Of a stretch of DNA of 64,000 bases, positions 1 through 8,453 are shown in pieces. The notes under the pieces are model-generated. The model was not told where the DNA came from, ran no database searches, and worked only from the letters and a program-made list of their open reading frames with translations. Position 1 is the stretch's first letter, and every line of letters starts with the position of its first letter. The translations under genes and the position numbers were made by a program. Source of the DNA: Flavobacterium hibernum (GTDB lineage: Bacteria > Bacteroidota > Bacteroidia > Flavobacteriales > Flavobacteriaceae); NCBI RefSeq assembly GCF_000832125.1, contig NZ_JPRK01000012.1, forward strand, positions 62,001-126,000. The letters run 5' to 3'.

Positions 1-139
1 TTTATAAATTTTAGTTTTTTAGGAAAATAGCTTAAAATATTTTTTTGATAAAATTTTGCTAAATTTGAATTTATCATTCAAGTTTTCTCTGTAAATAGCT
101 TTTTTTTTCATTAATTTGCTACATAAACAGCTAAAAAAT

Positions 140-2410
140 ATGAAAATAAAATCTACAAAAGCCTTATTAACCATGGCTTTATTTGTTGGAATTTCTTCTG
201 TTTGGGCGCAACAAACGCCTGCGACAACAGCAGTAAATCCAGTTAATAATTATAATTATCATGATGCGTTTGCGCCAAATTTTTATACAAAAAATGGAAC
301 ACCAACACGTTCTGCAAGCGGGCAGCCCGGAGTTGAATACTGGCAAAACAGAGCAGATTATCAAATAACTGCAAAATTAAATGCAACTACAAATGAAATT
401 GTTGGTACAGACGAGATTACATATACTAATAATAGTCCGGATAAATTATCATTTGTTTGGTTGAATTTAGATCAGAATTTATTCAAAGAAGATTCAAGAG
501 GAAATGCAGTTGTGCCTTTAGCAGGAAGTCGTAACGGTGCACAAGGTCAGGTTTTTGATGGAGGAAATAAAATCAAATCTGTTAAAGTAACTACAGGAGG
601 AAAGAAGCCAACAACAGTTGAAGCAAAATATGTAATTACAGACACCAGAATGCAAATATTTCTTCCTGAAGCATTAGCATCAAAAGGTGGAGCGGTAAAA
701 ATAAAAATAGAGTTTTCATTCATTGCTCCTTTTGAAGGGTCAGACAGAATGGGAGTTTTAGAAACCAAAAACGGTAAAATTTTCACCATTGCACAATGGT
801 ATCCACGTATGTGTGTGTATGATGATGTAAGAGGTTGGAATACTGCGCCTTATTTAGGAGCTTCTGAATTTTATTTGGAATACGGTAACTTCGATGTAAA
901 ACTTACTGTACCAGCAAATCATTATGTTGTAGGTTCGGGAGAATTATTAAATGGTGCCGAAGTATTGCCTGCTGAACAATTTAAGCGTTATAAAGAAGCT
1001 TCTCAAAGCGATAAAATAGTTATGATTCGTTCTGCAGAAGAAGTTGCTGCTACGGCAAATGCAAATGCTTCGGGAGTTAAAACGTGGCATTATCAAATAA
1101 AAAATGCTCGTGATTTTTCTTGGGCATCTTCACCGGCTTTTGTTTTAGACGGGGCAAAGATTAATTTACCAAGTGGTAAAAAATCATTAGCATTATCTGC
1201 TTATCCAGTTGAAAGTGCTGGAAAAGATGCATACGGACGTTCTACTGAATATGTAAAAGCGGCAATTGAAAACTATTCTAAAAGATGGTTTGAATATCCT
1301 TATCCAGCAGCAACAAATGTTGCAGGAAATGAAGGAGGAATGGAATATCCGGGAATTGTTTTTTGCAGCTGGGAATCAAAAGGACAAGATTTATGGGGAG
1401 TTACAGATCACGAGTTTGGACACATTTGGTTTCCAATGATCGTTGGTTCAAACGAAAGATTGTTTGCTTGGATGGATGAAGGATTCAATACTTTTATTAA
1501 TTCATTGAGTACAGCAGAATTTAATAATGGTGAATATAAAGAAGAGCCTACAGATTTGCATAAAGCTGCTGAATCATTTACCAGAGCTGATCTAGAAACT
1601 ATTATGAGTTCTCCAGATAACATGAAAGAGGCTAATATTGGTATGTTGTGTTATTTTAAACCAAGTTCAGGATTAATTATTTTGAGAGAGCAGATATTAG
1701 GAAAAGAACGTTTTGATACCGCTTTCCGCACTTATATTGAGCGTTGGGCTTATAAACACCCGCAACCAGATGACTTTTTTAGATCTATGGAAAATGTAGC
1801 CGGCGAAGATTTAAGCTGGTTTTGGAGAAGTTGGTATGTAAACAACTGGAGATTTGATCAAGGTATAAATTCAATTAAATATGTAAAAAACGATCCTTCA
1901 AAAGGAGTTGTTATTACGGTAGAGAATTTTGATAAAATGCCAATGCCAATTATTTTAGATGTTAAAACAAAAAGCGGAAAAGTTTCAAGGGTAAAACTTC
2001 CTGTGGAAATTTGGCAAAGAAACAATGTGTGGTCTTTCAAACATGATTCTACCGAAGAGATTGAAAGTATAACACTTGATCCAGACCACGTTTTCCCAGA
2101 CAATAATTCAGCAAATAATGTGTGGACCGCGGGAAACGGTAAAATAGAAAAGGATGTAGTTTTAGATCCATATTTAGGAACTTTTACTACGACAAAAGCA
2201 CCTCTGAAAATTGATTTTACAGAGAAAAACAGTACGTTGTATGCTGAAATTACAAATTTTCCTAAGTTTTCGGTTGTTCCTGTTGCCAATGAAAAAGATA
2301 CATTTCAGTCAACAAGTGCTGGAGTAAAATTTAAATTTAACGAAGCAAAAACAGGTTTAGATATGATTATTTTAGGAAATGGAGATACAATTCCGTTTAC
2401 GAGAAAATAA
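140..2410 (+). CDS. Secreted M1 family zinc metallopeptidase
   Basis: This is a zinc aminopeptidase-like enzyme exported to the periplasm or cell surface. The catalytic signature is visible: HEFGH at residues 424-428, with the third zinc ligand E447 in WMDEGFN, giving the family spacing HEXXH-x18-E. A GGMEYPG segment upstream corresponds to the GxMEN substrate-binding loop, in divergent form. The N-terminus is a signal peptide ending near VWA-QQ. I chose the ATG at 140 because the signal peptide starts there ([10 protein letters not shown]); an upstream in-frame codon at 116 would add eight residues. The catalytic domain fills the first ~600 residues and the C-terminal ~150 residues are beta-rich and unassigned. 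It is monocistronic, with a strong terminator 25 bp downstream. Physiological substrates cannot be told from sequence. Confidence 0.9.
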   Translation: MKIKSTKALLTMALFVGISSVWAQQTPATTAVNPVNNYNYHDAFAPNFYTKNGTPTRSASGQPGVEYWQNRADYQITAKLNATTNEIVGTDEITYTNNSPDKLSFVWLNLDQNLFKEDSRGNAVVPLAGSRNGAQGQVFDGGNKIKSVKVTTGGKKPTTVEAKYVITDTRMQIFLPEALASKGGAVKIKIEFSFIAPFEGSDRMGVLETKNGKIFTIAQWYPRMCVYDDVRGWNTAPYLGASEFYLEYGNFDVKLTVPANHYVVGSGELLNGAEVLPAEQFKRYKEASQSDKIVMIRSAEEVAATANANASGVKTWHYQIKNARDFSWASSPAFVLDGAKINLPSGKKSLALSAYPVESAGKDAYGRSTEYVKAAIENYSKRWFEYPYPAATNVAGNEGGMEYPGIVFCSWESKGQDLWGVTDHEFGHIWFPMIVGSNERLFAWMDEGFNTFINSLSTAEFNNGEYKEEPTDLHKAAESFTRADLETIMSSPDNMKEANIGMLCYFKPSSGLIILREQILGKERFDTAFRTYIERWAYKHPQPDDFFRSMENVAGEDLSWFWRSWYVNNWRFDQGINSIKYVKNDPSKGVVITVENFDKMPMPIILDVKTKSGKVSRVKLPVEIWQRNNVWSFKHDSTEEIESITLDPDHVFPDNNSANNVWTAGNGKIEKDVVLDPYLGTFTTTKAPLKIDFTEKNSTLYAEITNFPKFSVVPVANEKDTFQSTSAGVKFKFNEAKTGLDMIILGNGDTIPFTRK

Positions 2411-2434
2411 AAAATATAATAGTAATGTGTTTAG

Positions 2435-2469
2435 AACCCGATAGTTATTTTTAGCTATCGGGTTTTTTA
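2435..2469 (+). terminator. Rho-independent terminator after M1 peptidase
   Basis: An AACCCGATAG / CTATCGGGTT stem with a short AT loop is followed by a T run. It lies 25 bp after the peptidase stop codon. Confidence 0.85.
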
Positions 2470-2516
2470 TTGCTCAAAAATAACATTTCATTAAAAAAAT
2501 GTTAGAATTTTAATTT

Positions 2517-2550
2517 TTTGCCTTGCGAATTAAAAAATAGTGTACTTTTG
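2517..2550 (+). promoter_or_regulatory. Promoter of the arginine cluster leader
   Basis: TACTTTTG at 2543-2550 matches the Bacteroidota -7 consensus TAnnTTTG. TTTG at 2517-2520 is a possible -33 box, with 22 bp spacing. Transcription would start near 2556-2558, essentially at the leader ORF start codon. A second -7-like box, TATTTTTG, lies at 2801-2808 with TTTG at 2775-2778 and could give a leaderless transcript of the first structural gene. Confidence 0.55.
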
Positions 2551-2555
2551 CACCA

Positions 2556-2642
2556 ATGAATAAAATAAGTTTACATATAACTTCTTTGTCACGGACAAAC
2601 TCACCTGTAACTTCTCCCGAAGTACGGATACTATCTCTATAG
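2556..2642 (+). CDS. Putative 28-aa leader peptide upstream of the arg cluster
   Basis: A short ORF (ATG 2556, TAG 2640-2642) begins at the predicted transcription start. It encodes 28 residues rich in Ser, Thr, Leu and Ile, with two arginines at codons 13 and 24, both CGG. Codon 13 lies in hairpin 2585-2599 and codon 24 at the foot of hairpin 2626-2647, so ribosome pausing at either would change RNA folding. It looks like an attenuation leader rather than a functional protein. This is inference: coding is not proven, and a stretch this short could be open by chance. Confidence 0.4.
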   Translation: MNKISLHITSLSRTNSPVTSPEVRILSL

Positions 2643-2721
2643 TATTCACAGAGTTTTTCGCCGCGTATTTATTTATATTCATTTTTCATTTTGAAATCAC
2701 ATAATTTGTCCATTGGACAAA
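2585..2721 (+). promoter_or_regulatory. Leader hairpins with interchangeable stems (candidate attenuator)
   Basis: Three inverted repeats are visible: TTTGTC-acg-GACAAA (2585-2599), GGATACTAT-ctct-ATAGTATTC (2626-2647, one G-T pair) and TTTGTCC-att-GGACAAA (2705-2721). The first and third share the same stem sequence, so either left arm could pair with the other right arm. No T-run terminator follows, so control of transcript stability, translation or a DNA-binding protein are alternatives. The rest of 2722-2877 is AT-rich with no convincing gene; the open frame at 2691-2876 looks like chance. Confidence 0.4.
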
Positions 2722-2877
2722 CATATCCTAAAAGTATATATTATTTTTTGAATTTTCTAAATCAAGTTTTTGATTTTGAGAATGTTACTTCTATTATGTC
2801 TATTTTTGTGGGATTGATTTCTGGATTTCAAACTAAACAATACGTTTTAATTTTTAACTCTAACTTCAACTATTGAA

Positions 2878-3516
2878 ATGAAAATCTCTATTGTTGTTAC
2901 TCAGGAAGAACACTTCAAATTCGCACAGGAAATTTGCGATACGATAGAATCATCTGCCTTGTTAAGAGGCACAGGGATTGCTAAAAGAACTCCTGAATAC
3001 ATTCAGAAAAAAATGTCGAACGGTGATGCGATGATTGCTTTAGCAGATGGAAAATTTGCAGGTTTTTGTTATATCGAAAGTTGGCAGCACGGTAAATTCG
3101 TAGCACATTCTGGTTTAATTGTACATCCGGATTATAGAAGTTTAGGTTTGGCAAAAAAAATCAAATCAAAAGTCTTTGATTATTCTCTACAAAGATATCC
3201 AGATGCCAAAATATTTGGTATTACAACTGGTTTGGCTGTAATGAAAATCAACTCTGATTTGGGTTACAAACCAGTTCCTTTTTCTGAACTTACTACAGAT
3301 CCAAGTTTTTGGGCAGGCTGTAAAACCTGTACTAATTATGAAATTCTAAAAAGCAAAGAAAACAAAATGTGTCTTTGTACCGGAATGTTATACGACCCGA
3401 AAGAAAAACAAAAAGATCCGCCAAAACATCCTTTTAACGAAGTTGTTTTGAACAGATTAAGAAAAATTAAACAAGCATTATTCTTAAATAAATTACTATC
3501 TGTTTTTTTATCGTAA
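2878..3516 (+). CDS. GNAT N-acyltransferase, candidate N-acylglutamate synthase (argA-like)
   Basis: This is the first structural gene of the arginine cluster, 212 aa. The GNAT core is visible: a beta4 strand (GFCYIESW), then SGLIVHPDYRSLGLAKKIKSK, which carries the acyl-CoA pyrophosphate-binding loop (R-x-L-G-L-A). Position strongly suggests that it makes N-acetyl- or N-succinylglutamate, the first step of arginine synthesis, because no other argA or argJ is present in the cluster. The C-terminal third is unusual, with cysteine pairs in GCKTCTNY and KMCLCTGM followed by a basic tail; these could bind metal or act as a redox element. The start is the ATG directly after an upstream stop codon. 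The acyl donor cannot be read from sequence. Confidence 0.75.
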   Translation: MKISIVVTQEEHFKFAQEICDTIESSALLRGTGIAKRTPEYIQKKMSNGDAMIALADGKFAGFCYIESWQHGKFVAHSGLIVHPDYRSLGLAKKIKSKVFDYSLQRYPDAKIFGITTGLAVMKINSDLGYKPVPFSELTTDPSFWAGCKTCTNYEILKSKENKMCLCTGMLYDPKEKQKDPPKHPFNEVVLNRLRKIKQALFLNKLLSVFLS

Positions 3517-3580
3517 GAATAAATTAAAAAAGAAATCTCAAACTTGCTACATACGAAAGTATGAGCCTAAATTATAAAAA

Positions 3581-4774
3581 ATGAAAAAAGTTGTATTAGC
3601 TTATAGTGGAGGATTAGATACCTCGTATTGTTTGAAATATTTAAAAAATGAAAAAGGATACGAAGTTCACACCGTACTAGTAGATACAGGAGGATTTGAT
3701 GCTGACGAATTATCGGCAATCGAAAAAAGAGCCTACGAATTAGGAAGCGCGCAACACGCCAACCTAACAATCGTAGATAAATATTATGATAAAGCTATAA
3801 AATATTTGATTTTTGGTAACGTATTAAAAAACAATACATATCCATTATCAGTTAGTGCAGAACGTGTTTTTCAGGCAATTGAAGCAATTAAATATGCTAA
3901 AAAAGTAGGAGCAAGCGCGATCGCACACGGAAGTACAGGTGCAGGAAATGATCAAATTCGTTTTGATTTAATTTTCCAAACCATTGCTCCGGAAATTGAA
4001 ATTATTACTCCAATTAGAGATTTAAAACTTTCAAGACAAGAAGAAGTAGATTATTTAGCTCAAAATGGAGTTCACTATTCTTGGGAAAAAGCGCAATATT
4101 CTATTAACAAAGGGCTTTGGGGAACAAGTGTTGGAGGAAAAGAAACTTTAACATCAAGCCAACCATTACCAAGCGAAGCTTATCCTTCGCAATTGCAAAA
4201 AGAAGGCGAAGAAAAAGTGACTTTACATTTTGAACAAGGAGAATTAGTTGGAATAAATGGAAAAACAGATAAACCATCTAATAATATTGTAGCACTTGAA
4301 AAGCTAGCAAATGCTTATGCAATTGGTAGAGATATTCACGTAGGTGATACAATTATTGGAATTAAAGGAAGAGTTGGTTTTGAGGCGGCTGCACCATTAA
4401 TTATAATCAAAGCACACCATTTATTAGAGAAACATACACTTGGTAAATGGCAACAATACTGGAAAGAACAACTAGGAAACTGGTACGGAATGTTATTTCA
4501 CGAAGGTCAGTTTTTAGACCCAGTAATGAGAAACATTGAAACGTTCTTACAAGACACACAAAAAACAGTAAATGGTGTTGTAACCGTTTCTCTAAAACCA
4601 TATCATTTTTCGCTTGACGGAATTGAATCTGCTAATGATTTAATGAATACAGGTTTTGGTCAATACGGCGAAATGAACAATGCTTGGACATCTGATGATG
4701 CAAAAGGATTTATTAAAATTCTTGGAAATGCACAAAACATATTTTCATCTGTAAATCATTTAGATCATGATTAA
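3581..4774 (+). CDS. argG: Argininosuccinate synthase
   Basis: ArgG condenses citrulline and aspartate with ATP to argininosuccinate in the cytoplasm, the penultimate step of arginine synthesis. The N-terminal ATP pyrophosphatase loop AYSGGLDTS is at residues 7-15, and the length (397 aa) is normal for the family. Conserved segments such as GAGNDQIRFD (ATP/citrulline site) and YSINKGLWG are present. It lies 64 bp downstream of the GNAT gene and its last 8 bp overlap argC, so the two are co-transcribed and probably translationally coupled. Unlike in enterobacteria, it comes near the front of the cluster, far from argH at the end. Confidence 0.96.
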   Translation: MKKVVLAYSGGLDTSYCLKYLKNEKGYEVHTVLVDTGGFDADELSAIEKRAYELGSAQHANLTIVDKYYDKAIKYLIFGNVLKNNTYPLSVSAERVFQAIEAIKYAKKVGASAIAHGSTGAGNDQIRFDLIFQTIAPEIEIITPIRDLKLSRQEEVDYLAQNGVHYSWEKAQYSINKGLWGTSVGGKETLTSSQPLPSEAYPSQLQKEGEEKVTLHFEQGELVGINGKTDKPSNNIVALEKLANAYAIGRDIHVGDTIIGIKGRVGFEAAAPLIIIKAHHLLEKHTLGKWQQYWKEQLGNWYGMLFHEGQFLDPVMRNIETFLQDTQKTVNGVVTVSLKPYHFSLDGIESANDLMNTGFGQYGEMNNAWTSDDAKGFIKILGNAQNIFSSVNHLDHD

Positions 4775-5744
4775 TGTCGGAATAATTGGTGGTTCGGGCT
4801 ACACGGCCGGAGAACTTATCAGAATCTTGATGTATCATCCCAATGTAAACATCGATTTTGTTTACAGTACAACAAATGCTGGGAAACCACTTTCTGTGGC
4901 ACACCATGATTTGATGGGAGATATCGAGATGAACTTTACAGATGTTGTAAATCCGAACGTAAATGTTGTTTTTTTATGTCTGGGTCACGGAAAATCGATT
5001 TCATTTTTGAAAGAGAATCAGTTTGCTAGTCATACTAAGATCATCGATTTAGGAAATGATTTTAGATTGAACAAAGATGCTCATTTTGACGGAAAAGATT
5101 TTGTTTATGGTTTACCAGAACTAAATAAAACAGAAATCAAAAAGGCAAATTACATTGCAAATCCAGGTTGTTTTGCGACAGCAATTCAATTAGCATTATT
5201 GCCTTTGGCAAAACATGATTTGTTGAATAACGATGTTCATATTAATGCAACAACCGGAAGTACCGGAGCAGGAGTTGGACTTTCTGAAACTTCACATTTT
5301 AGTTGGAGAAATAACAATATGTCGCATTACAAAGCTTTTGAACACCAGCATTTGGGTGAAATTTCAGAAAGTTTAGTGCAATTGCAAGATGATTTTGAAA
5401 GCGAATTGCTTTTCATCCCAAATAGAGGAGATTTTCCAAGAGGGATTTTCGCAACATTATATACAATTTCGGACGAAAGTTTGGAGCAAACCGTTGCAAA
5501 ATACGAAGAGTTTTATAAAAATGAGCCTTTTGTAACCGTTACAACGACAAACATCAATATGAAACAAGTCGTTCAAACCAACAAATGTATCATTAGTTTA
5601 TTGAAAAAAGGAAACCGGATTTTGATCACTTCAATCATTGACAACTTAACCAAAGGTGCTTCAGGACAAGCAATTCAAAACATGAATTTAATGTTCGGAT
5701 TAGAAGAAAGTACAGGTTTACATTTGAAACCAAGCGGATTTTAA
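4767..5744 (+). CDS. argC: N-acyl-gamma-glutamyl-phosphate reductase
   Basis: ArgC reduces N-acetyl- (or N-succinyl-) glutamyl phosphate to the semialdehyde with NADPH. The Rossmann motif GGSGYTAGEL is at residues 8-17 and the catalytic cysteine is C135 in NPGCFATA. At 325 aa it is the compact ArgC type. The ATG at 4767 lies inside the argG coding sequence (8-bp overlap), which suggests translational coupling. The gap to argD is only about 80 bp and consists of short TTAATCG/CGATTAA words with no promoter that I can recognise. Confidence 0.95.
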   Translation: MINVGIIGGSGYTAGELIRILMYHPNVNIDFVYSTTNAGKPLSVAHHDLMGDIEMNFTDVVNPNVNVVFLCLGHGKSISFLKENQFASHTKIIDLGNDFRLNKDAHFDGKDFVYGLPELNKTEIKKANYIANPGCFATAIQLALLPLAKHDLLNNDVHINATTGSTGAGVGLSETSHFSWRNNNMSHYKAFEHQHLGEISESLVQLQDDFESELLFIPNRGDFPRGIFATLYTISDESLEQTVAKYEEFYKNEPFVTVTTTNINMKQVVQTNKCIISLLKKGNRILITSIIDNLTKGASGQAIQNMNLMFGLEESTGLHLKPSGF

Positions 5745-5823
5745 ATTGTTGTCAAAACGGTTAATCGTTTATTCGATTAATCGATTAAAGAAATCAACGG
5801 TTAAACAATTAAACAACAAGAAA

Positions 5824-6963
5824 ATGAATTTATTTAACGTATACCCACTTTATGATATAACACCTGTAAAAGCATTAGATTGCACTATTACAGACAATAA
5901 CGGAGTGGAATATTTAGACTTATATAGCGGACATGGTGTAATCTCAATTGGCCATACGCAACCAGATTATGTAGAAAAACTAAAAAATCAACTAGATAAT
6001 TTAGGATTTTACTCAAATGCTATTCAGAACCCTTTACAGGTAGAATTAGCTCAAAAATTAGGTAAACTTTCAGGATTAGAAGATTACGAATTATTTTTGT
6101 GTAGTTCTGGAGCTGAAGCAAATGAAAATGCTTTAAAACTAGCTTCTTTTCATAACGGAAAATCAAGAGTTGTTGCTTTTGATAATTCTTTTCACGGAAG
6201 AACTTCTGCTGCTGTTGCCGTAACAGATAACAAAAAGATTGTAGCGCCAATTAATGCACAGCAAGTTGTTACTTTTTTACCTTTAAATCAAATCGATTTA
6301 GTCGAAGCTGAATTAGCAAAAGGAGATGTTACAGCAGTAATTATTGAAGGAATTCAAGGAGTTGGAGGTTTAGATCAGGGAACAACAAAATTTTTTCAGG
6401 CTTTAGAAAAAGCATGCAAAAAACACGATGTTGTTTTGATTTTAGATGAAGTACAATCAGGATACGGAAGAAGCGGAAAATTCTTTGCATTTCAACATCA
6501 CGGAATCAACGCCGACATCATTTCAGTTGCAAAAGGAATGGGGAACGGATTTCCGGTTGGAGGAATTTTAATTTCGCCAAAATTTGAAGCAAGTTTCGGA
6601 TTATTAGGAACTACTTTCGGCGGAAGCCATTTATCTTGTGCAGCTGGAATTGCAGTTCTTGATGTAATTGAAAAACTGGATTTACAAAAAAATGTAAACG
6701 AAGTTTATGAATATTTCTTAGAAAAAATTAAAGAAGTTCCTGGAATTAAACAAGTAAAAGGAAAAGGTTTGATGCTTGGTGTTGAATTTGATTTTGATGT
6801 TGCAGCTTTAAGAAAAAAGCTAATTATCGAGAAACACATTTTTACAGGAAGTGCAAACAACAAAAATCTGTTAAGAATTTTACCTCCATTAACGGTAAAA
6901 AAATCTGATATAGATACGTTTGTAAAAGCTTTAAAAGAAAGCTTGGAAGAACTTAAAAATTAA
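5824..6963 (+). CDS. argD: N-acylornithine aminotransferase (class III PLP)
   Basis: ArgD transaminates the N-acyl-glutamate semialdehyde to N-acylornithine using glutamate and PLP. The PLP lysine is K237 (SVAKGMGNGFP); the pyridine-nitrogen aspartate is D208 in LILDEVQSG; SSGAEANENALK binds the phosphate. I start at ATG 5824 (MNLFNVYPLYD), giving 379 aa, typical for ArgD. An in-frame TTG at 5746 would add 26 residues encoded by repetitive intergenic DNA and is unlikely. The alternative acylations (acetyl or succinyl) are not distinguishable here. Position between argC and proA fits the pathway. Confidence 0.93.
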   Translation: MNLFNVYPLYDITPVKALDCTITDNNGVEYLDLYSGHGVISIGHTQPDYVEKLKNQLDNLGFYSNAIQNPLQVELAQKLGKLSGLEDYELFLCSSGAEANENALKLASFHNGKSRVVAFDNSFHGRTSAAVAVTDNKKIVAPINAQQVVTFLPLNQIDLVEAELAKGDVTAVIIEGIQGVGGLDQGTTKFFQALEKACKKHDVVLILDEVQSGYGRSGKFFAFQHHGINADIISVAKGMGNGFPVGGILISPKFEASFGLLGTTFGGSHLSCAAGIAVLDVIEKLDLQKNVNEVYEYFLEKIKEVPGIKQVKGKGLMLGVEFDFDVAALRKKLIIEKHIFTGSANNKNLLRILPPLTVKKSDIDTFVKALKESLEELKN

Positions 6964-6977
6964 ATTACTGTAAAGTC

Positions 6978-7010
6978 AAACCTGACGGGCTCTTAAAACC
7001 CGTCAGGTTT
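6978..7010. repeat. Short palindromic hairpin repeat (AAACCTGACGGG type)
   Basis: AAACCTGACGGG and CCCGTCAGGTTT face each other around a 9-nt spacer. A close relative (AAACCTGACAGGT / ACCTGTCAGGTTT) lies at 54058-54090. It sits directly after argD, so it may also act as an RNA hairpin between argD and proA. Confidence 0.8.
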
Positions 7011-7069
7011 AAAATATAAGTTTCTAAAAAGAAACAACCAAAAAACAACCAACCAACCAACTATAAATT

Positions 7070-8263
7070 ATGAATCCATTATCAATTGAAAAACGTAATC
7101 TGGTTTTGCGGACTATGGCAAAGCTTGTCGAACAGGAGCGAAATGAAATTATTCTTACCAATCAAGAAGATTTACTCGCATACGATGGTTCGGATTTAGC
7201 AATGGAAGAACGCTTGAAAGTAGATGATAAAAAAGTTGATGAGATGATTTTATCCTTAAACCAATTAGCTTGTCAAGAAGATCCTGTTGGAGTAGAACGT
7301 TTTAGTTTTGTTCATGATAATGGAATAAAAGTCATAAATAAAACAGCAGCTTTCGGAACGATTTTAATTATTTATGAATCTCGTCCGGATGTTACAATCG
7401 AAGCGGGTGGAATTGCTTTTAAATCTGGAAATAAAATTTTATTAAAGGGAGGAAAAGAGTCATTAAGATCTAATTTGAAAATTGTTAGTCTTTGGCATAA
7501 AGCTTTAGAAGAAAATGGAGTTTCAAAAGAATGGGTGGAGTATTTAAACTACAATCGTTCTGAAATACAGGCTTTTTTAGAAAAACCAACTCAAAAAGTC
7601 GATTTAATAGTTCCGAGAGGAGGAGAAAAGTTGATTGAGTTTGTAAAAGCACATGCAACTTGCCCTGTAATTGTTAGCGGACGTGGAAATAATTTTGTTT
7701 ACGTTCATGAAAAAGCAGATACAGATTTGGCTTTAAAAATAATTTTAAATGCTAAAACCTCTAAAATATCAGCTTGTAATGCAGTCGATAAAGTTTTAAT
7801 AGACTCTAAATTACCCAATTTTGAAGGTTTTGTAGCTATTTTGATCGAGGAGTTAAAAGAGTTTAAAGTTGAAGTAATCGTTGATGAATCTTTAAAAAGC
7901 TTTGAAGATACTGAGACACTTCAAAATGAAGATATTTGGTACGAAGAGTTTTTAGATTATAAAATTGTTATCGGAACAATTGATTCTGAACAAAATGCAA
8001 TCGAAAAAATAAATAAGTATTGCGGAGGACACTCTGCAGTAATTATAACGAAAGATGATAAAGCTGCACAAGAATTTATGGATGCCGTAGATACTGCAGC
8101 AGTTTATCAAAATGCATCAACACGTTTTACAGATGGTGGACAATTTGGTCTGGGCGGAGAATTGGCGATAAGTACTGATAAATTACATCAAAGAGGACCA
8201 ATTGGACTTCAGCATCTTGTAACCAACAAATGGTATGTTTACGGAGAAGGACAGGTAAGATGA
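7070..8263 (+). CDS. proA: Glutamate-5-semialdehyde dehydrogenase (gamma-glutamyl phosphate reductase)
   Basis: ProA reduces gamma-glutamyl phosphate to glutamate-5-semialdehyde with NADPH, the second step of proline synthesis. It has the aldehyde-dehydrogenase fold, with the catalytic cysteine at C236 in SACNAVDK, the nucleotide-binding segment around SRPDVTIEAGGIAFKSGNK, and LKGGKES. Length (397 aa) is normal. It lies upstream of proB, the reverse of the common proB-proA order, and both lie inside the arginine cluster. About 106 bp separate it from argD, containing a hairpin repeat and a CCAAC-rich stretch. Arginine and proline synthesis both draw on glutamate, which may explain the placement. 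Confidence 0.95.
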   Translation: MNPLSIEKRNLVLRTMAKLVEQERNEIILTNQEDLLAYDGSDLAMEERLKVDDKKVDEMILSLNQLACQEDPVGVERFSFVHDNGIKVINKTAAFGTILIIYESRPDVTIEAGGIAFKSGNKILLKGGKESLRSNLKIVSLWHKALEENGVSKEWVEYLNYNRSEIQAFLEKPTQKVDLIVPRGGEKLIEFVKAHATCPVIVSGRGNNFVYVHEKADTDLALKIILNAKTSKISACNAVDKVLIDSKLPNFEGFVAILIEELKEFKVEVIVDESLKSFEDTETLQNEDIWYEEFLDYKIVIGTIDSEQNAIEKINKYCGGHSAVIITKDDKAAQEFMDAVDTAAVYQNASTRFTDGGQFGLGGELAISTDKLHQRGPIGLQHLVTNKWYVYGEGQVR

Positions 8264-8358
8264 TTTTAGAGTTCAGATTTTAGATTGACGATTAACGATT
8301 TTTGATTTCAGATTCATTGGAATTTTAAGTTTGGAATTTATTTAAAGACAAAGCTTTA

Positions 8359-8382
8359 CGTCCCGAGGCTTCGGGATAGTGT
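8359..8382. repeat. Micro-palindrome TCCCGA-ggct-TCGGGA
   Basis: A 24-nt stretch in the proA-proB gap, centred on TCCCGAGGCTTCGGGA, recurs exactly at 28637-28660 inside a larger repeat. The rest of the gap (8264-8453) is AT-rich with GATT/GATTT words and no gene that I can see. Confidence 0.7.
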
Positions 8383-8453
8383 TTGTAAACACAAAGAATG
8401 TTAAAAAACCTTGCGCACTTTGCGGTTAAAAAAATCGCAGCAAAACAACAACA

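Noticed and set aside
1..139. Possible gene fragment at the left edge
   Set aside because: AT-rich with no open frame of coding character; more likely the promoter region of the peptidase, though no clear -7 box is seen.
1858..2289. 143-codon minus-strand open frame inside the M1 peptidase
   Set aside because: It lies wholly opposite a well-supported coding region and shows no protein-like features.
2691..2876. 61-codon open frame directly before the GNAT gene
   Set aside because: AT-rich composition, Phe/Asn/Ile-heavy residues, overlaps hairpin and a promoter-like box; more likely untranslated leader.
5746..5823. N-terminal extension of argD from a TTG codon
   Set aside because: It is encoded by repetitive TTAATCG words and is not needed for the family's usual length.
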